From positions 611,255,065-611,319,064 of the forward strand of contig NC_081405.1 in the NCBI RefSeq assembly GCF_030272615.1: a DNA stretch of 64,000 nt, read 5' to 3'. This document shows, in pieces, positions 11,461 through 23,943 of this stretch. The DNA comes from Cryptomeria japonica (Eukaryota; Streptophyta; Pinopsida; Cupressales; Cupressaceae). The notes beneath the pieces were generated by a model. That model saw only the letters and a list, made by a program, of their open reading frames with translations, had not been told where the DNA came from and did no database searches. The translations under genes were made by a program, and so were the position numbers. Each line of letters begins with the position of its first letter. The first letter of the stretch is position 1.

Positions 11461-14400
11461 AAAGGATAAAGATAAGATTGAGTCAGGTTTGATTGTTCAA
11501 AATGCTCTACATGCTAAAAGGAGAAACTCATGGGTAGTTGACAGTGGATGTTCCAACCACATGACTGGTGATAAGAAGAAATTCATTAAACTTGAAGCTT
11601 TGAATGGTGGTTCAATGAGGTTTGGAGAGACTTCATCAATCAAAATCAAGGGTAGAGGCACACTACACATTGATAGAAAGTTGAAATCTCGTGATGTATA
11701 TTATGTGGAATCTCTGAAACATAATCTACTAAGTGTGTATCAAATGTGTGTCAAAGGATATAAGTTTACATTTGATTCCAAGGGCCATGAAATTTGAAAA
11801 GAGAGCAGTAGTTAGCTGGTTGGAGAAGGTAAAAGGATATATGGAAATGTATACAACTTGAAGGAATTCTTTGATTCTCAATGTATGATGGGAAAAGTTG
11901 ATGAGAGTTGGCTATGGCATAGAAGACTAGGTCACATCAATTTTAATAACCTTGTTACGGTAAGCAACAAAGGGTATGTAAGACACATAACAAATATTAT
12001 TAAGCCAGCAAGCCCCTTCTACGATGAGTGTCAAAGAGGGAAGTAAACTAAATTAAACTTTAAGACTAAGGAATACTCAACTACAAGGCCACTAGAACTT
12101 GTGCATATTGATTTGTATGGACCTACTAGATAAAGAGCCCTAAATGGAGGAAGATACTTTATGCTGCTCATAAATAATTTTTCAAGGATGACATGGGTCA
12201 CCTTCCTACAAGATAAGTCACAAGCATTTGAGAGATTCAAGGTCTTCAAGAAAATGGTTGAGAAGGAAAGTGGATACAAGCTGAAATGCTTAAGGTTAGA
12301 CTGTGGAGGTGAGTTCACATCAAATGAATCAAAAGACAGTATTCAACCCCTAGGACACCACAACAAAATGGTGTTGTGGAAAGAAAAAATAAAACAATCA
12401 AGGAAATGGCAAGGACAATGTTAAATCAAGACAATATGCTTAATGTCTATTGGAAAGAGGCAGTTCACACTGTTGTATACACCTTAAACAAAGTACAACT
12501 AAGGGTAAACAACAATATGACACCTTATAAACTATTGTATGATAGAAGACCCGTAGTCAATTATTTCAAAGTGTTTGGAAGAAAATGCTTCATCAAAAGA
12601 GATGAGGATGGACTATGTAGCTTTGAATCAAGACGTGATGAAGGTATCTTCTTAGGCTACTCTACTCATATCAAATCCTATAAATTTTTCAACAAGAGAC
12701 TAAAAAGGGTAGTTGAGAGTGTGCATGTGAGAGTTGATGAGGATATGCACAAAGGAAAGAAAAACTCGGTGATTTAGACTAAAGAACCATATGTTGAAGA
12801 TGAAGATCAATATGAGAGTGAACATGAAGAAGAAGCATCAAGTAAAGCCCCTAGCATATATGTACAAAAGAATCACCCAGAGGATCAAATTATTGGCAAC
12901 AAAAATGATGGTGTACAAACAAGGAGAGCAAGTAAATGTCTTCCTTATGAGTGAGATGGAACCCAAAACATATGATGATTCCAGCAAGAGTGGGAAGTGG
13001 TTAAAGAATATGGAAGAAGAGTTGTAGTAGATTAAAAAGAACAAAACATGGGAATTGGTTCCTATACCCATTGACAAAAATTTCATTGGGAGTAAATGGG
13101 TCTATAGGAACAAAATGAATGAAGAAGGCAAGGTAATAAGGAATAAGGAAAGACTAGTATGCAAGGGATATGCTCAGGTAGAGGGCATAGATTTTGAAGA
13201 AAAATTTCCACTAGTTGCAAGGCTAGAAGCTATAAGGATGTTCTTGGCATTTGCAATCTTTAAAGGATATAAGGTTTATCAAATGGATGTCACATCTACA
13301 TTCTTGAATGGAAATCTTGAAAAAGAGGTCTACATAGAGCAACCTGAATGTTTTCAGCTGCATGAAGATGAGAACTTTGTCTGTAAATTGAAGAAAGCAT
13401 TATATGGTGTAAAGCATGAACCTAGAGCATGGTACTCTAGGATAGATAAGTACTTAAATCGGCAAGGTTCCAGAAAAGGAAATGCTAACAACAATTTATA
13501 TATCAAGTTAGATAGAGACCACATGATCATAGTAGTGGTATCTGTAGATGACATCATCTTTGAAGGAAACAAAGATGTTCTATGCAAATAATTTGCTGAT
13601 CAGATGCAGTCAGAGTTTGAAATGTCCATGCTTGGAGATTTATCATATTTTCTTAGGTTGCAAATATCACAGTAGAATAAGGGCATATTCATCTCTCAAA
13701 CCAAGTATGCTAAAGACATGTTGAAGAAATTTCAAATAGAAGACAACAAACTGATTAGTACCCCCATGGTGACAAGATGCAAATTAAGCAAAGATGATGA
13801 GTCACCTAGTCATGTGGATCAAACCTTGTATAGATCCATTTTTGGAAGCATGTTGTATATTACAACATCAAGGCTTGATATAGTTCAAGTTGTGTGCATG
13901 AATGCAAGATTTGAAGCATCTCCTAAGCAATCGCATGTCAATGCAATGAGAAGAATATTCAAATATCTGCAAAGCACACTCACTTATGGCTTATGGTATC
14001 CAAAGAAAGGAGATTTCACTTTCCAAGCCTATACTAATGCAGATTGGGTAGGATATGTAGATGACAAGAAGAGAACCAATGGTGGAGCTTTCTTCCTTAG
14101 AGATAGATTGGTGTTGTGGTATACCAAACACCAAGAGTCCATTTCACTATCAACTACTGAAGCAGAGCATATTGCAGCTGCTACATATTGTTCTCAAGTT
14201 TTGTGGATGAAACAAACTCTCAAGGATATCTAGGTAGAATTTTCGGATCCTATTCCCATCATGTGTGACAACTCAAGTGCAATCTTGATATATCAAAGAA
14301 CCTTGTCATGCACTCTAGGACAAAGCACATTGCAATCAAATCATTTTCTCAGGAGAAAGGTTGTAGAGAAAGAAGTGAAAGTTGAATATGTGTCCATGGG

Positions 14401-14497
14401 TGAGGAAATAGTTGATATCTTTACATAGACACTGCCCAAGGATAGCTTTGAGTATTTGAGACAAAAATTGAGTGTTGTCTCACCCTTCTATTCTTAA
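11461..14497 (+). pseudogene. Copia Pol: protease, integrase, reverse transcriptase, RNase H
   Basis: Domains appear in Copia order. The protease active-site region is WVVDSGCSNHMTG at about 11530. GAG-pre-integrase is WLWHRRLGHINFNNL at about 11905. Integrase runs from about 12060 to 12700: the first catalytic Asp is kept (LVHIDLYGPT), but the second is changed (LLINNFSRMTW where families have a DD pair). RT is at 12960-13700, with QMDVTSTFLNGNLEKEVYIE and VVSVDDIIFEGN in place of YVDD. RNase H is at 14010-14350 (YTNADWVGYVDDKK, SLSTTEAEHIAA). It ends near SFEYLRQKLSVV at 14497. Stops and frameshifts occur at about 12045, 12777, 13590 and 14233, so it is a dead copy. Confidence 0.85.
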
Positions 14498-14910
14498 ATT
14501 GTTGATTTGAGGTCTATGGTTCAGGGGAAAGATATTATTTCTGCACTTTCTACCTTGAACCTCATGTAAAGTCTTGGGGGGAGATCTAAATTTGTTTGTA
14601 AGTAGTATTGGCATTTCTTTTTATATTGTAATAATGCTTAATATAGCTTACATGAAATAGAGGAAGTCCAACATGATGAATGAACATATGTTAAGAATTT
14701 GGAAAGGAAATTTCTAATGTATTGCATCTCTATCATGATCGAAATTAGAAGTTCCATTCAATGCTATAGAAAATAAAAAAGGGACTTCATGCACAATTGA
14801 CAGTTAGTTGCAGCACCCTTTTCCATTATTGTCAAAAGAGATGAAATGGTTGGAGAAATGGTTTGAGAGTGATTTGCAAGTGTGTTGACATCAATGCCAA
14901 AGGGGGAGAT
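14498..14910 (+). other. Copia 3' untranslated region ending in a polypurine tract
   Basis: There is no coding sequence here. The last bases before the 3' LTR are AAAGGGGGAGAT (14899-14910), a good polypurine tract, directly followed by TGTTGG. Confidence 0.75.
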
Positions 14911-16814
14911 TGTTGGTATTATTTTCATTGATGTCAAAAGGATGTCATGAGAGGTTGTAGACATACAGGTAGTAGTCGCGCATAACATGCAGGTTATGCT
15001 ATGCATTTGCATATAACACATCGTATTATGTTGCAAGGGTTTCAATCAGATTCATCACCTCCACATGTTGTCCTTGTCAGCAACAGTAACCAAGTTTCAA
15101 GTTGGGTATGGTGAGCCATGATTTCCACATCACAGTAGTTACTTGGTTTGGGTTTGTCACTGGGTCCCGCGGTGTGTTTGAATGAAGGAAAGAGGTCATG
15201 TGGGATAAGAAAATTCAAGGGGAAATGTGTCCCCTACTATCCTGCACCATGCAAAGTATGTGCATGGTGTCCATGCAGGATAACTCCAAGATGGGCATAG
15301 AAACTCCCGCTATACCATGACTTGTTTGCAATAAGACTGAAGGTATTACGGGGTAACACAAGAAGAAGCAAGAGATGCTTTCTGCTATCACATGATACTA
15401 AGTAAGACAAGAAGATGGTCACGTGGGGAAACATGTGATAGTAGTAGAAGGTTCCTTCTATCCCACACCCTTTAAGATGGATGTGTAATAGTTATGCAAG
15501 ATAAGATAGTGAATCAAGAGAAGGATCCCACTATCCTGTAGCCTATAGTAGGACAGAAAGAGGATCTCATGGGGTGTGTAGAGGAAGAAATATAGTGCAT
15601 CTCACCAGCCTGCATGGGTAAATTGAGAGTGTGAATGATGATGCAGGGAAAGATAAAAAAAATGGTGATGTAGCTCACCATCCTGCAATGACATAGGTTA
15701 AGGTCATTATGACTATTTGAGGTATTTTAATCAACACATTGGCAGCCCGATAAGGATGAAAGTCCATGTGGTGGTTGACTGTGGTTGACCAGGTGACTAG
15801 GATGTCGATTATTAAGATTTTTGACACCTACACATGCCGATTAGCACAAGAGTTTTATGTGGAAGCCAAACAACCTTGTTCATTTGATCCAGACAAAGAA
15901 TATGAAGAAATTAGGCTCCCTAATGAACAAAGAATGAATTAGATATGTAGAAGTCTGTGACAAAGGATTCTAGTGTGGTAGTTGTCGATCTTTTCAGAGT
16001 AGCTCGACAGAGGGTGGAAAACACAATGGTGACCGAATTGTAGGTAGGTTGTGTGGCTCGAGGAAGGACTAAACATTATTTTGGGTAGAGGAAGATAACT
16101 AAACTTAGTAATCCAAGTATTGAGAATGATCTAAAGACAGACAAGATGCATTTACTAAAGGGGGCAAACATGAGATCAAATTTAGGATAAAGAATAAAAT
16201 ATCAAGAGGTGTAGATCTCTAAGACAACAAACTTGAATAAAATATTTAAGATTGCAGTAGAGAAAAGATTCGATGTGTACAGAGTTGATCAAATCAAACA
16301 ACAAAAGTAATGAGATTTGATATTTAGTAGGTGTGGTTGTTGAAATTGAGATAGAGGTGGAAATAGAAATATTTCATCTAGTCGACTATGAACTATGTGT
16401 GTTGTAGAAAGTTGTTCTTCCGCCAAGAAAATTAGAGAAATCTATTGAAGTGAAAAACTAAGAATAGAGCAAAAACATATATCTGAAAAGTGAAGTTGTA
16501 GCATAACGAAGAAGACATCTAGAGAAATAGAGAAAGAATAGAGAATTTTGGAGAGAAATGTTGTAGAAGAGAGAAGAAGACAACTAGATAGAGTAAGGAG
16601 GAGAAACAGAGGAAAAACTTCAACAGACAGAGAAAGTCATTATCAGGATATGAAAATTTTGTAAGTGTTACAAAACTCATTTGTAACAAGGCTTTATCAT
16701 TGCATTGTAAACTTGATCAATCACTGTGAATCTTAGAGTGGGTGCTCAAAGAAGGGGTAGGTTCTCCTTTGAGTAGGTACCCATAAAATTAGGGGTTGGT
16801 GCTCCTTGGGTTGG
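14911..16814 (+). repeat. 3' LTR of the SIRE-like Copia, first part
   Basis: It starts TGTTGGTATT and runs parallel to 7146-9000. It stops at the insertion point of the 16815-32459 element and continues at 32465. Many substitutions separate it from the 5' LTR. Confidence 0.83.
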
Positions 16815-16969
16815 TGGTGTAGGAGCACCTAAGGGTGAGCAAAGACCCTTTTCAATTTTGGCGATTTTGGCATAAGGACTAGTTCTAGTCCATTAGGTTG
16901 TCTGTTTGGAGCTTGGAGTGCATTTTTCTTCTTTGTGAAAATTTCATGTATCGGCTATACTTATCCCGA

Positions 16970-17465
16970 TAGCCCGATGAAGTTGCCAGCGGTTGGAGCG
17001 AGTAAAAGAGGAACCATTGGCTATTGGCAGAAGTGTTTTCCACCTACCCAGATGAGCCGATGAGGTCACCAGTGGAGTGGAGTGAGCGGAGAGAGTTCGG
17101 AAGGAGCCATCGGCTATCGACATAACTAGTTTTTGTGCCACCTGATAACCCAATGGGAAAGCATACACTTTGGAGCACACCATTGGCCATCGACAAAAGG
17201 TGTTTGAGGCTACGCTGATAATCCGATGGGAAAGCATTTTATTGGGAACGCACCATCAGCCATCAGTAAGAGTGTTTGAATGCTACTCCAATGACCTAAT
17301 GGAAACCAGTGAGGAAGTGCATGATTGGTAAAAAGTCATTAGACATCGGAGTAAGTGTTTTGAGGCTACTCCGATGACCGGATAGAAAAGAGAGTGAGTT
17401 GTAAATTGCCATCTGACGTCGGTATAAGTGTTTCGGTGCTAACCCAATGACGCTATGGAAATCAA
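16970..17465 (+). repeat. Degenerate tandem subrepeats, about 70-95 bp each
   Basis: About six to seven units share the order CCGATGA-like, GGGAAAGC-like, CAYCGGC-like, then AAGTGTTTGAGGCTAC-like. Units begin near 16970, 17048, 17145, 17216, 17289, 17370 and 17442. They lie in the first half of the solo-LTR-like element, the usual position of U3 enhancer subrepeats. Confidence 0.6.
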
Positions 17466-17522
17466 AATCAGTTAAAGTCAGAAACCGAATGATGACGAGT
17501 TCAATTTCGTCGATTAGGGATG

Positions 17523-18729
17523 TGTAAAGCGGAAAATCGAACCCTAGGTGTTCCCCCCACTCCAAGGAGAGAGAAAGGAGGTCACTAGGGTTGGCGGTTT
17601 TCACTTAGGAGAGACTTTACATTCAAAAGAGGGGTTGAAACTCACAAGATCCAATCCCACACAATGCAAAATTGAATTCTAAATGAGTTTCAAGGGTTGA
17701 GACAGCAAGGATACCCTCTTTTCTAAAGAATGTAGATAGAAGGATTGAACTAGGAGTGCATGTAAAGTAAGAAAGATTCACTTATAAACGGAGATAGGGA
17801 TACGGGATGAAGCTATGGACCTGAAATTAGTAGTAAAATGTCGAGACGATGTTGTTCTACAAATTGGAGTGAAAGTTGATGGGACGATGGCACTCGGAGT
17901 GCACACAGTCCTCCGAAAAATCTGCGAAACAAAGGGGGAATCTGTTTGTCTCTGCACAAGGATTCCAGATCTTCAATTACAGTCGCATACCTGCAACCTA
18001 CACACAAAAAAGAGAGGATGATTGGGGGGTTAGGGATTAGGGGTTTGCCTTTAGGTCAAACCCCAGTTTTGGAATTAACCAAGAAATGAGAATGTTGTAA
18101 ATGTAAATGTTTGTAATGTAATCAAGTACTGATACCTTGTTGTAAGAATGTTTGTATTCTTACATGCGAAGGTGTAATGATGTGGTATGTTATATGTTGT
18201 AGGTGATCTCCTCTTCAATGGTTGAATCCTTGTCTTGAATGCAACACCTAGCCTTGAATGGAGACCTAGAATGCTCAATTGCTTGAAGGAATGCTTGAAT
18301 GCTTGAATGTTTGAATGTTTGCCTATCGCTTCCGCCTCTTGCACACATATGTTTTTTCCTCCTTTTTTTCTTACTACCCTTTCTGGGAGGGGAAATGTAG
18401 TTTATATACTTGTTAATTAGGGTTAGGAGACTGATTTTTTGAACCTTAGGCCGACATAGGAACATTATTTTCTGAATTGCAAACTTAAAGACCCGATGCC
18501 CAACAAGAGACCAGGCCCAAAATAGGGCCAGGGACCAGGGCGTTGGGCGCCATGGTCCCACCTCCCGGGATAGCAGGGTGCAAGGAGGATTAGGCCAAGG
18601 TGCAAAAATATGCAGTTTTTGATGTTGTAAACAGGTTTCGGGGTTTCCATTCAGGTTCAACATTGTGCCGCCATCGTGAAGACCCAAATGCAGTCAAAAT
18701 TGCAAGTGTCGCAATTTTAGGATGCTACA
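17523..18729 (-). repeat. LTR-A, the 3' LTR of the Tat-type element
   Basis: 1207 bp. In element sense it starts TGTAGCATCC and ends GCTTTACA. It is nearly identical to LTR-B. The preceding 5 bases on the plus strand are the GGATG target duplication. Short frames inside repeat in all three LTRs and are not genes. Confidence 0.88.
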
Positions 18730-18745
18730 TTTAGCCCCCACTTTT
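18730..18745 (-). promoter_or_regulatory. Polypurine tract of Tat unit 1
   Basis: In element sense AAAAGTGGGGGCTAAA directly precedes TGTAGCATCC. The identical tract is at 25154-25169 in unit 2. Confidence 0.75.
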
Positions 18746-19482
18746 GTGGGAGTATAAGCATACACCCATACTTCCGGTAAAGTACAAGGAAACAACATTG
18801 AAAGACTTTCACCACGTCAAGGAGGCAAGATACACCAAGCCCCCAGTGGACTAAGGGTCTTACGACTTCGATTGACAAAGTAAAAGGGAAGATCACGCGG
18901 GAGAACCATGACTGTCAGTACTAAGGCTCCCTCACTATGAGTCGTGCAAGAAAAATATCAAAAATTTTCAAGGCAAAGCTAAATTTGCCAAGAAATTTTC
19001 AAGTATCTTGAAGAGATATGAACAAGGTGTATGCCCCCCTACGTTAAAGCGATCGCACACGCCTCATCGGGGGTGATTTCTTTAAGGTAGTGAGACACAT
19101 AAGAAATGAGAAGGTAAAGGAGCACGTTATCACAAGGATTTAGCTCCCAAGTGTGAGATAAGACCAAGGATAATAGACACAAAACACAAAGCACAAGGTG
19201 ACTTTACTTTCCTTGGGGTCAGTATGCTGTATGATAATTCATGTATACCATATGTATGTATGCATAATTGTTCATCATTCCCCAATCAAGGAAGGTCACC
19301 TAGAAGAAGGGAACACATGTGTCTTTTGAGTCAACATGAGAGAGACCAAAAGAGATCTCAATGCTTTGCATCATCCTCAAGTAGACAACACTAAGGAAAA
19401 TGAATAGAGGAATGGGAATAACACATAGAAGAAGTAACAAAAGAGATCAAGAGAGGAGGAGAGAGTCTGCTATGCTAATGAA

Positions 19483-22400
19483 CTAGTCTAGCACGTCATC
19501 CACCCCCCAATCTTGTTGATCAATATTTCGGGAAGGCATGAAACACGCTAGAGGAGGAGCATCCAACATAGCAGATGGAGCTGTCACAAGATCCAAACAA
19601 GGGCTATGTTCATGTTCCAAGCCACGCTGTTCTTGTCTAGGAGCTAGGATAAGTGCTTTAGAAAGTTCATTAGATAAATGGTTATCAACATCAACATATT
19701 CATATTCACTATCAGAATGAAGAGGAGTAACATTTTCATCATGAATAACATTTTCATCTATATCATCATCAAGATTTATAAAAAGAGGATCTTTAACTCG
19801 CACAGGATCAAGACCATCATGCATCTTATGTTTAGGAGATTTTGGCTCAATTTTTGGCTGAGGAGAAAATGCAATAATACTAGCTGAAGGTGTTTTTGGG
19901 GATTGCAAAGTTTGAGAAGCAGTTGCACAAGCTCTAAGATGACTCTTTCATCAGCGTTCACGTGCAGAATGATTTCATCTAGTCTTAGTAGGAAGTTCAG
20001 AAGATTGAGGAGGAGGAATGTTCTCGTCCTTATCACTTGGGTGTTTGGGTTGTGGTCTCTTAGGTTGGACAATAGGAGAAGAGGAAGGTCTCTTCTCTCT
20101 ATAAGAGGAAGGAGGAGGAACCGCTCCATATAAAGGAGGAATATCTGGTTTAGGAAGAAGACCAAGTCCATCATGACAAGGAGATATAGGTCTACCTTTA
20201 GAAATTTTATTAGACATAGTCACATCCATAGGGATGGGTTGGGAATCCTCTTGAGGAACAACATTAGTTTTATCTTTCAAAGGAAGAACTTCCTTCTGAA
20301 GAATGATAGGAATATCAAGTTTGGGTGTTCTAGATTCACTTAGAGATAGGATCATATCTTTTTTCCACTTTTGATAAGATTTGAAAAGATGATCACTTTT
20401 TGATGGAAGAGATTGAAATTGTTTAGGCCAAAAATAATCAATAGGAACGCTAGAAGTTCTTTTAGCTGGTTTGAAGAGACTATGATTGACAGTAACAACT
20501 TCACCATTATGGGGAAATTTCAAACATTTGTGAATAGGAGAAGCAATAGCTTTCATGGAAGATAACCAAGGATAGCCTAGCTTCACACAAAATTGTTTGG
20601 ATGATGGAATAATAGCAAAGCTTACATCAAGGGATTTGTTATGGACCTCAATAGGTAATGTAATAGAACCAATTGCAGGAGAAGAAAATGCATCAAATAA
20701 TTTCACAACCACATTTGTTTTGTCATAGATCACTTGATTCAATTGCAAAGTAAAAAGAAATTCTTCAGTAATGATATTAACCATACAAGAAGGATCAATA
20801 AGCATGCCACAGTAAGGTGTATTCTTGACTTTTGCAACTATATATAAAGGACCATCGGGTGCCCTGATAGTTTCACTAGAATCAAATGTGATGGAAGGCT
20901 CTTTAGGGGTTTTCTGCTACTCTACAAAGTTAATCACATTCGGAGTCATAGACACAAGACTATTAGGTGAGAAAGAGGAATCATTAGTCTCAATCACATT
21001 AGAGGTATGAGAAGGTAATGGATCAGTAAAAATCTTAAGATTTTGGTTAGGAGGAGCTACAGATGTGTTGCCTTTATCATTCACACCTGAAACAGAGATA
21101 GTATTATTATCAATCAAATCTTGAATTTTACCCTTTAAAGCAAAACATTTTTCAGTATCATGCCCAGGTTGACAATGAAATTGACAAAAAGATTTGTTAT
21201 CAAAATAGGGTGAATTAATCTTTGTAGGATCGATTTGCTTTATAGGAGGGAGAGTAAGCACATTTTGTTCCAATAACTTATTCATAATACTATGCAATGA
21301 TTCATTCAAAGGAGTAAACTTTCTTTCTTTCTTGAAAAACTTAGAAATAGGAGGCACACCTGATGCTGCATTCACATTGTTGTTGGTGATGTTTTCATTT
21401 AACTTAATGAACTCTCTGTTCAGTTTAAACTTCCCAAATGGTTGTTGACTACTATCACCATTATCACTCGGAGCCATAGGATTTGCTTGTTCCATTTTAC
21501 TCACAGTCAGTTGATAATTGTGAAGAGTTGCACACAACTGTTGGAAAGAAGTAAACTCAGAAAACAAAAGGTTTTCTCTAATATCTTTTTGTAAATTAGA
21601 AATAAATATTCTTTGAATATCATTGTCAGGTACTGGAAAAGAAATTTGAGCACACAAATGCTTATATCTACCAATGAAATCAGTCACTTTTTCTTTAACA
21701 CCTTGTTTACAATGCATTAAATCAATCAAAGTAACTTTAGGACTTATATTGTTTTGAAATTGTTGAATAAAAGCATTTGCAAGTTTTTGGAAAGAAGTAA
21801 TAGAATAGGAAGGCAACGAGCAATACCATTGTAGAGCCTTATCTCTTAATGTTCTAGTAAACAGTTTTGCAAGCAACCTTTGGTCATGAGCAAAATCAGT
21901 ACATATTGTTTGAAAGGTCTTAACATGTGTTAGAGGATAGCTCGAACAATGTCAAGAGAAAGTGGGCTTGCAACATCAAATGTGGGCACACTAAACTTCA
22001 ATTGATTCATAGAAGCAATTTGTTGCTGTAAAGAAGAGACAGTTTGTGCAAGATTGTTAATGTTATTGAAAGAAGGTATTGATTGAGAGTAAGGTGGCGG
22101 GACACTATGATAGTTAGTCATAGGAGATGATTGGAAAGAAGGAACACTACAAGGAGGAATGGAATGGTTAAATGAATTGCCCCCTTGCGTCATGTTCATT
22201 TGTGGAGATGTAATAGGGACACTCATTGAAGGAATGAATGAAGAAGTCAGATTGAATGAAGGGAGAGGGTTAATTGAAGAAGAAGGATTGCCCCCATGAC
22301 TAGTGATCATAGGTGGAATGTTTTGTATTGAGGTAGTCATTATGTTTGATGTAAAAGTAGGTATACTAGCAATAGAAGTTGTTAAAGGAATAGAATGATT

Positions 22401-22814
22401 GACTTGAGTAGGAGGTTGTGTATAACCTAAAGTTTCGGCACAACTCTTCATAGGCATCACATTCAAATCCATGATGTGTGCAATACCACGCAAAATATCA
22501 ATTCCATTCTTATCACTCTAAACCATACGTTTTAGACCCTCAATTAAGGAAAGAGCTTGACTACTGGGGTATTCTTGAGACATCCATTGCTGAAAATCAT
22601 CAAATTGGTTATCCAATTTCGAAAGTTGTTCTATAGAAACCTCATGGAGAGCTTCTTCATCATTAAGAGGATTAGAGGAATTACCCATGTCCTCATTAAA
22701 AAGACCATTCAAATTAGGTTCCATCTCCTCAGTAATTAAACCTTGGAAAGACTTAATTCTAAGGCTTCGTCTAACGGGAATAGTGTAAGTAGGGCTTATT
22801 GTTGTAAAACTCAT
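19483..22814 (-). pseudogene. Tat-type gag-protease gene, unit 1
   Basis: One long reading region of about 1,110 codons starts MSFTTISPTYTIPVRRSLR (22814). It has an amber stop at 22518-22520, a Pro/Ser/Asn-rich segment to about 21960, and a frameshift near 21945. The Ty3-type retroviral Gag domain follows (LRDKALQWYCSLPSYSI, FIGRYKHLCAQISFP), then a CX3CX3HX4C knuckle (CQFHCQPGHDTEKC). An in-frame amber lies at 20917-20919. The aspartic protease region is GMLIDPSCMVNIITEEF near 20805; Tat-type proteases normally have a Gly or Ser-Gly near the Asp. A basic/proline-rich tail has TGA stops at 19975 and about 19942 and ends at 19483. Unit 2 carries every one of these defects. No polymerase follows. 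Confidence 0.82.
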
Positions 22815-22892
22815 GCACTAAAGAGAGAGAGAAGATTTAAGCTATTAACTGCAATCATGACAATCTCCCAAAATTTCAGAAAAAAATGTCAG

Positions 22893-22922
22893 GGACTGTG
22901 GCGAACGGAGTGCACACAGTCC
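22893..22922 (-). promoter_or_regulatory. Leader hairpin with GTGCAC palindrome, unit 1 copy 1
   Basis: GGACTGTG (22893-22900) and CACAGTCC (22915-22922) form a perfect 8-bp inverted repeat around a 14-base loop. The palindrome GTGCAC (22910-22915) sits at the loop edge. A related motif is at 23509-23552 (GTGCAC at 23531-23536). LTR-A, LTR-B and LTR-C have theirs at 17899, 24323 and 30747, and unit 2 has copies at 29317-29346 and 29955-29960. A role in RNA dimerisation or packaging is only inference. Confidence 0.5.
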
Positions 22923-23924
22923 TCGCAACTTTTTTTGAAATTTCTAGGGATGAAAGTTATGGTGATTTTAAAGCTAATCTAAAAAAATTGAGTGATTTTA
23001 CGATATGTAGATAGGCCAAATTAAAGTTGCAATCTCAAAATTTAACCCTACCAAGATTGTTGAAAAATGTAAAATTTGAATTTTGAAAAAGAGAGGGGAA
23101 CTGAAATTTTGAATTTTATGGTTTTAAAGGGAATACTAAAAGCAATGCAGGCTTTGAAATTTAAAAGTTGACTCAATTTCATGCAAAATTCAATTTTGAA
23201 AGTGGAAATCAAGGTTGTTGCAATTAAACATTTAATTTCAAAAGTCACAAACTGCAAAAATTTGAATAAAGCACTGAAATTTCGAATGAATGCCAACACA
23301 CTTTTCAGATTTAGGATAGTAAGAAATACAATTTTAACACAAATTTCAATTTCAACAATTTTTGAATGATTAAAAGCCTTAATCCAAGCAATCACTAGAC
23401 CAACTTTGACTTTAATTTTGAAAGTGTTAGAATTGATGAAATCAGCCAAGATTCTGGATTTTAGCAAAAAAATGTAGTAAGATCTAGCTCCCAAAATTTT
23501 GGAAAAATGTCGGGGACAATGGCGCTCGAGGTGCACACGGTCCTCGCAACTTTTTTCAATTTTTTCAAGGATGAGAGATATTGTGATTTTGTTGCAGAAT
23601 CCAAAGTTACAGCCGATTTGGAGGTGTTTTGATCAGTGAAATCATCGGTCAAAGGTTGAAACAAGAGAGTTTTAAAAATTAGGGTTTTAACACTTAACCA
23701 CTTAATTTTCAGAATTAAAGCACAAATATGAATTGACAATTTGCAATAGAAGGGTAGATCTGAAACAAGCATTAACAATTAAACATTCCACAAGCTCAAT
23801 TACTAAAAAGAAAATTTAGGGTTTTTATGTAATTAACCTCTAAAATTTGCAAAAGATCAAACATGGAAATGTAATTAAGGAAGCAAATTTTTCAGATCTA
23901 ACCATGAAAAATCAGAATTAGGAT

Positions 23925-23943
23925 GTTCACGTCAGGTTCACCA
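23925..23943 (-). promoter_or_regulatory. Candidate primer binding site of Tat unit 1
   Basis: In element sense TGGTGAACCTGACGTGAAC lies three bases inside the LTR end. The TGG start fits a tRNA CCA end, but I cannot assign the tRNA. It is neither the initiator-Met type nor the common Tat/Ogre type. An identical copy is at 30349-30367. Confidence 0.5.

Noticed and set aside
16813-16818. Starting the solo-LTR-like element at TGTAGG (16818)
   Set aside because: That start gives no matching target duplication, whereas starting at 16815 gives GTTGG on both sides and restores the Copia LTR.
17813-18687. Repeated open frames of 60-165 codons inside the Tat LTRs (also at 24237-25111 and 30663-31566)
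   Set aside because: They recur only because the LTR is triplicated, lie partly in the untranslated part of the element, differ in frame, and show no domain. They are LTR sequence.
19678-20174. Plus and minus frames overlapping the Tat gag-protease tail (for example MMDLVFFLNQIFLLYMERFL)
   Set aside because: Shadows in other frames of the Pro/Ser-rich tail. Composition is driven by codon bias of the real frame.
23048-23778. Two minus frames of 162 and 105 codons in the Tat leader
   Set aside because: Phe/Leu/Lys-rich translation of AT-rich DNA without motifs, located upstream of gag. The frames contain the hairpin repeats, which argues for a structural leader.
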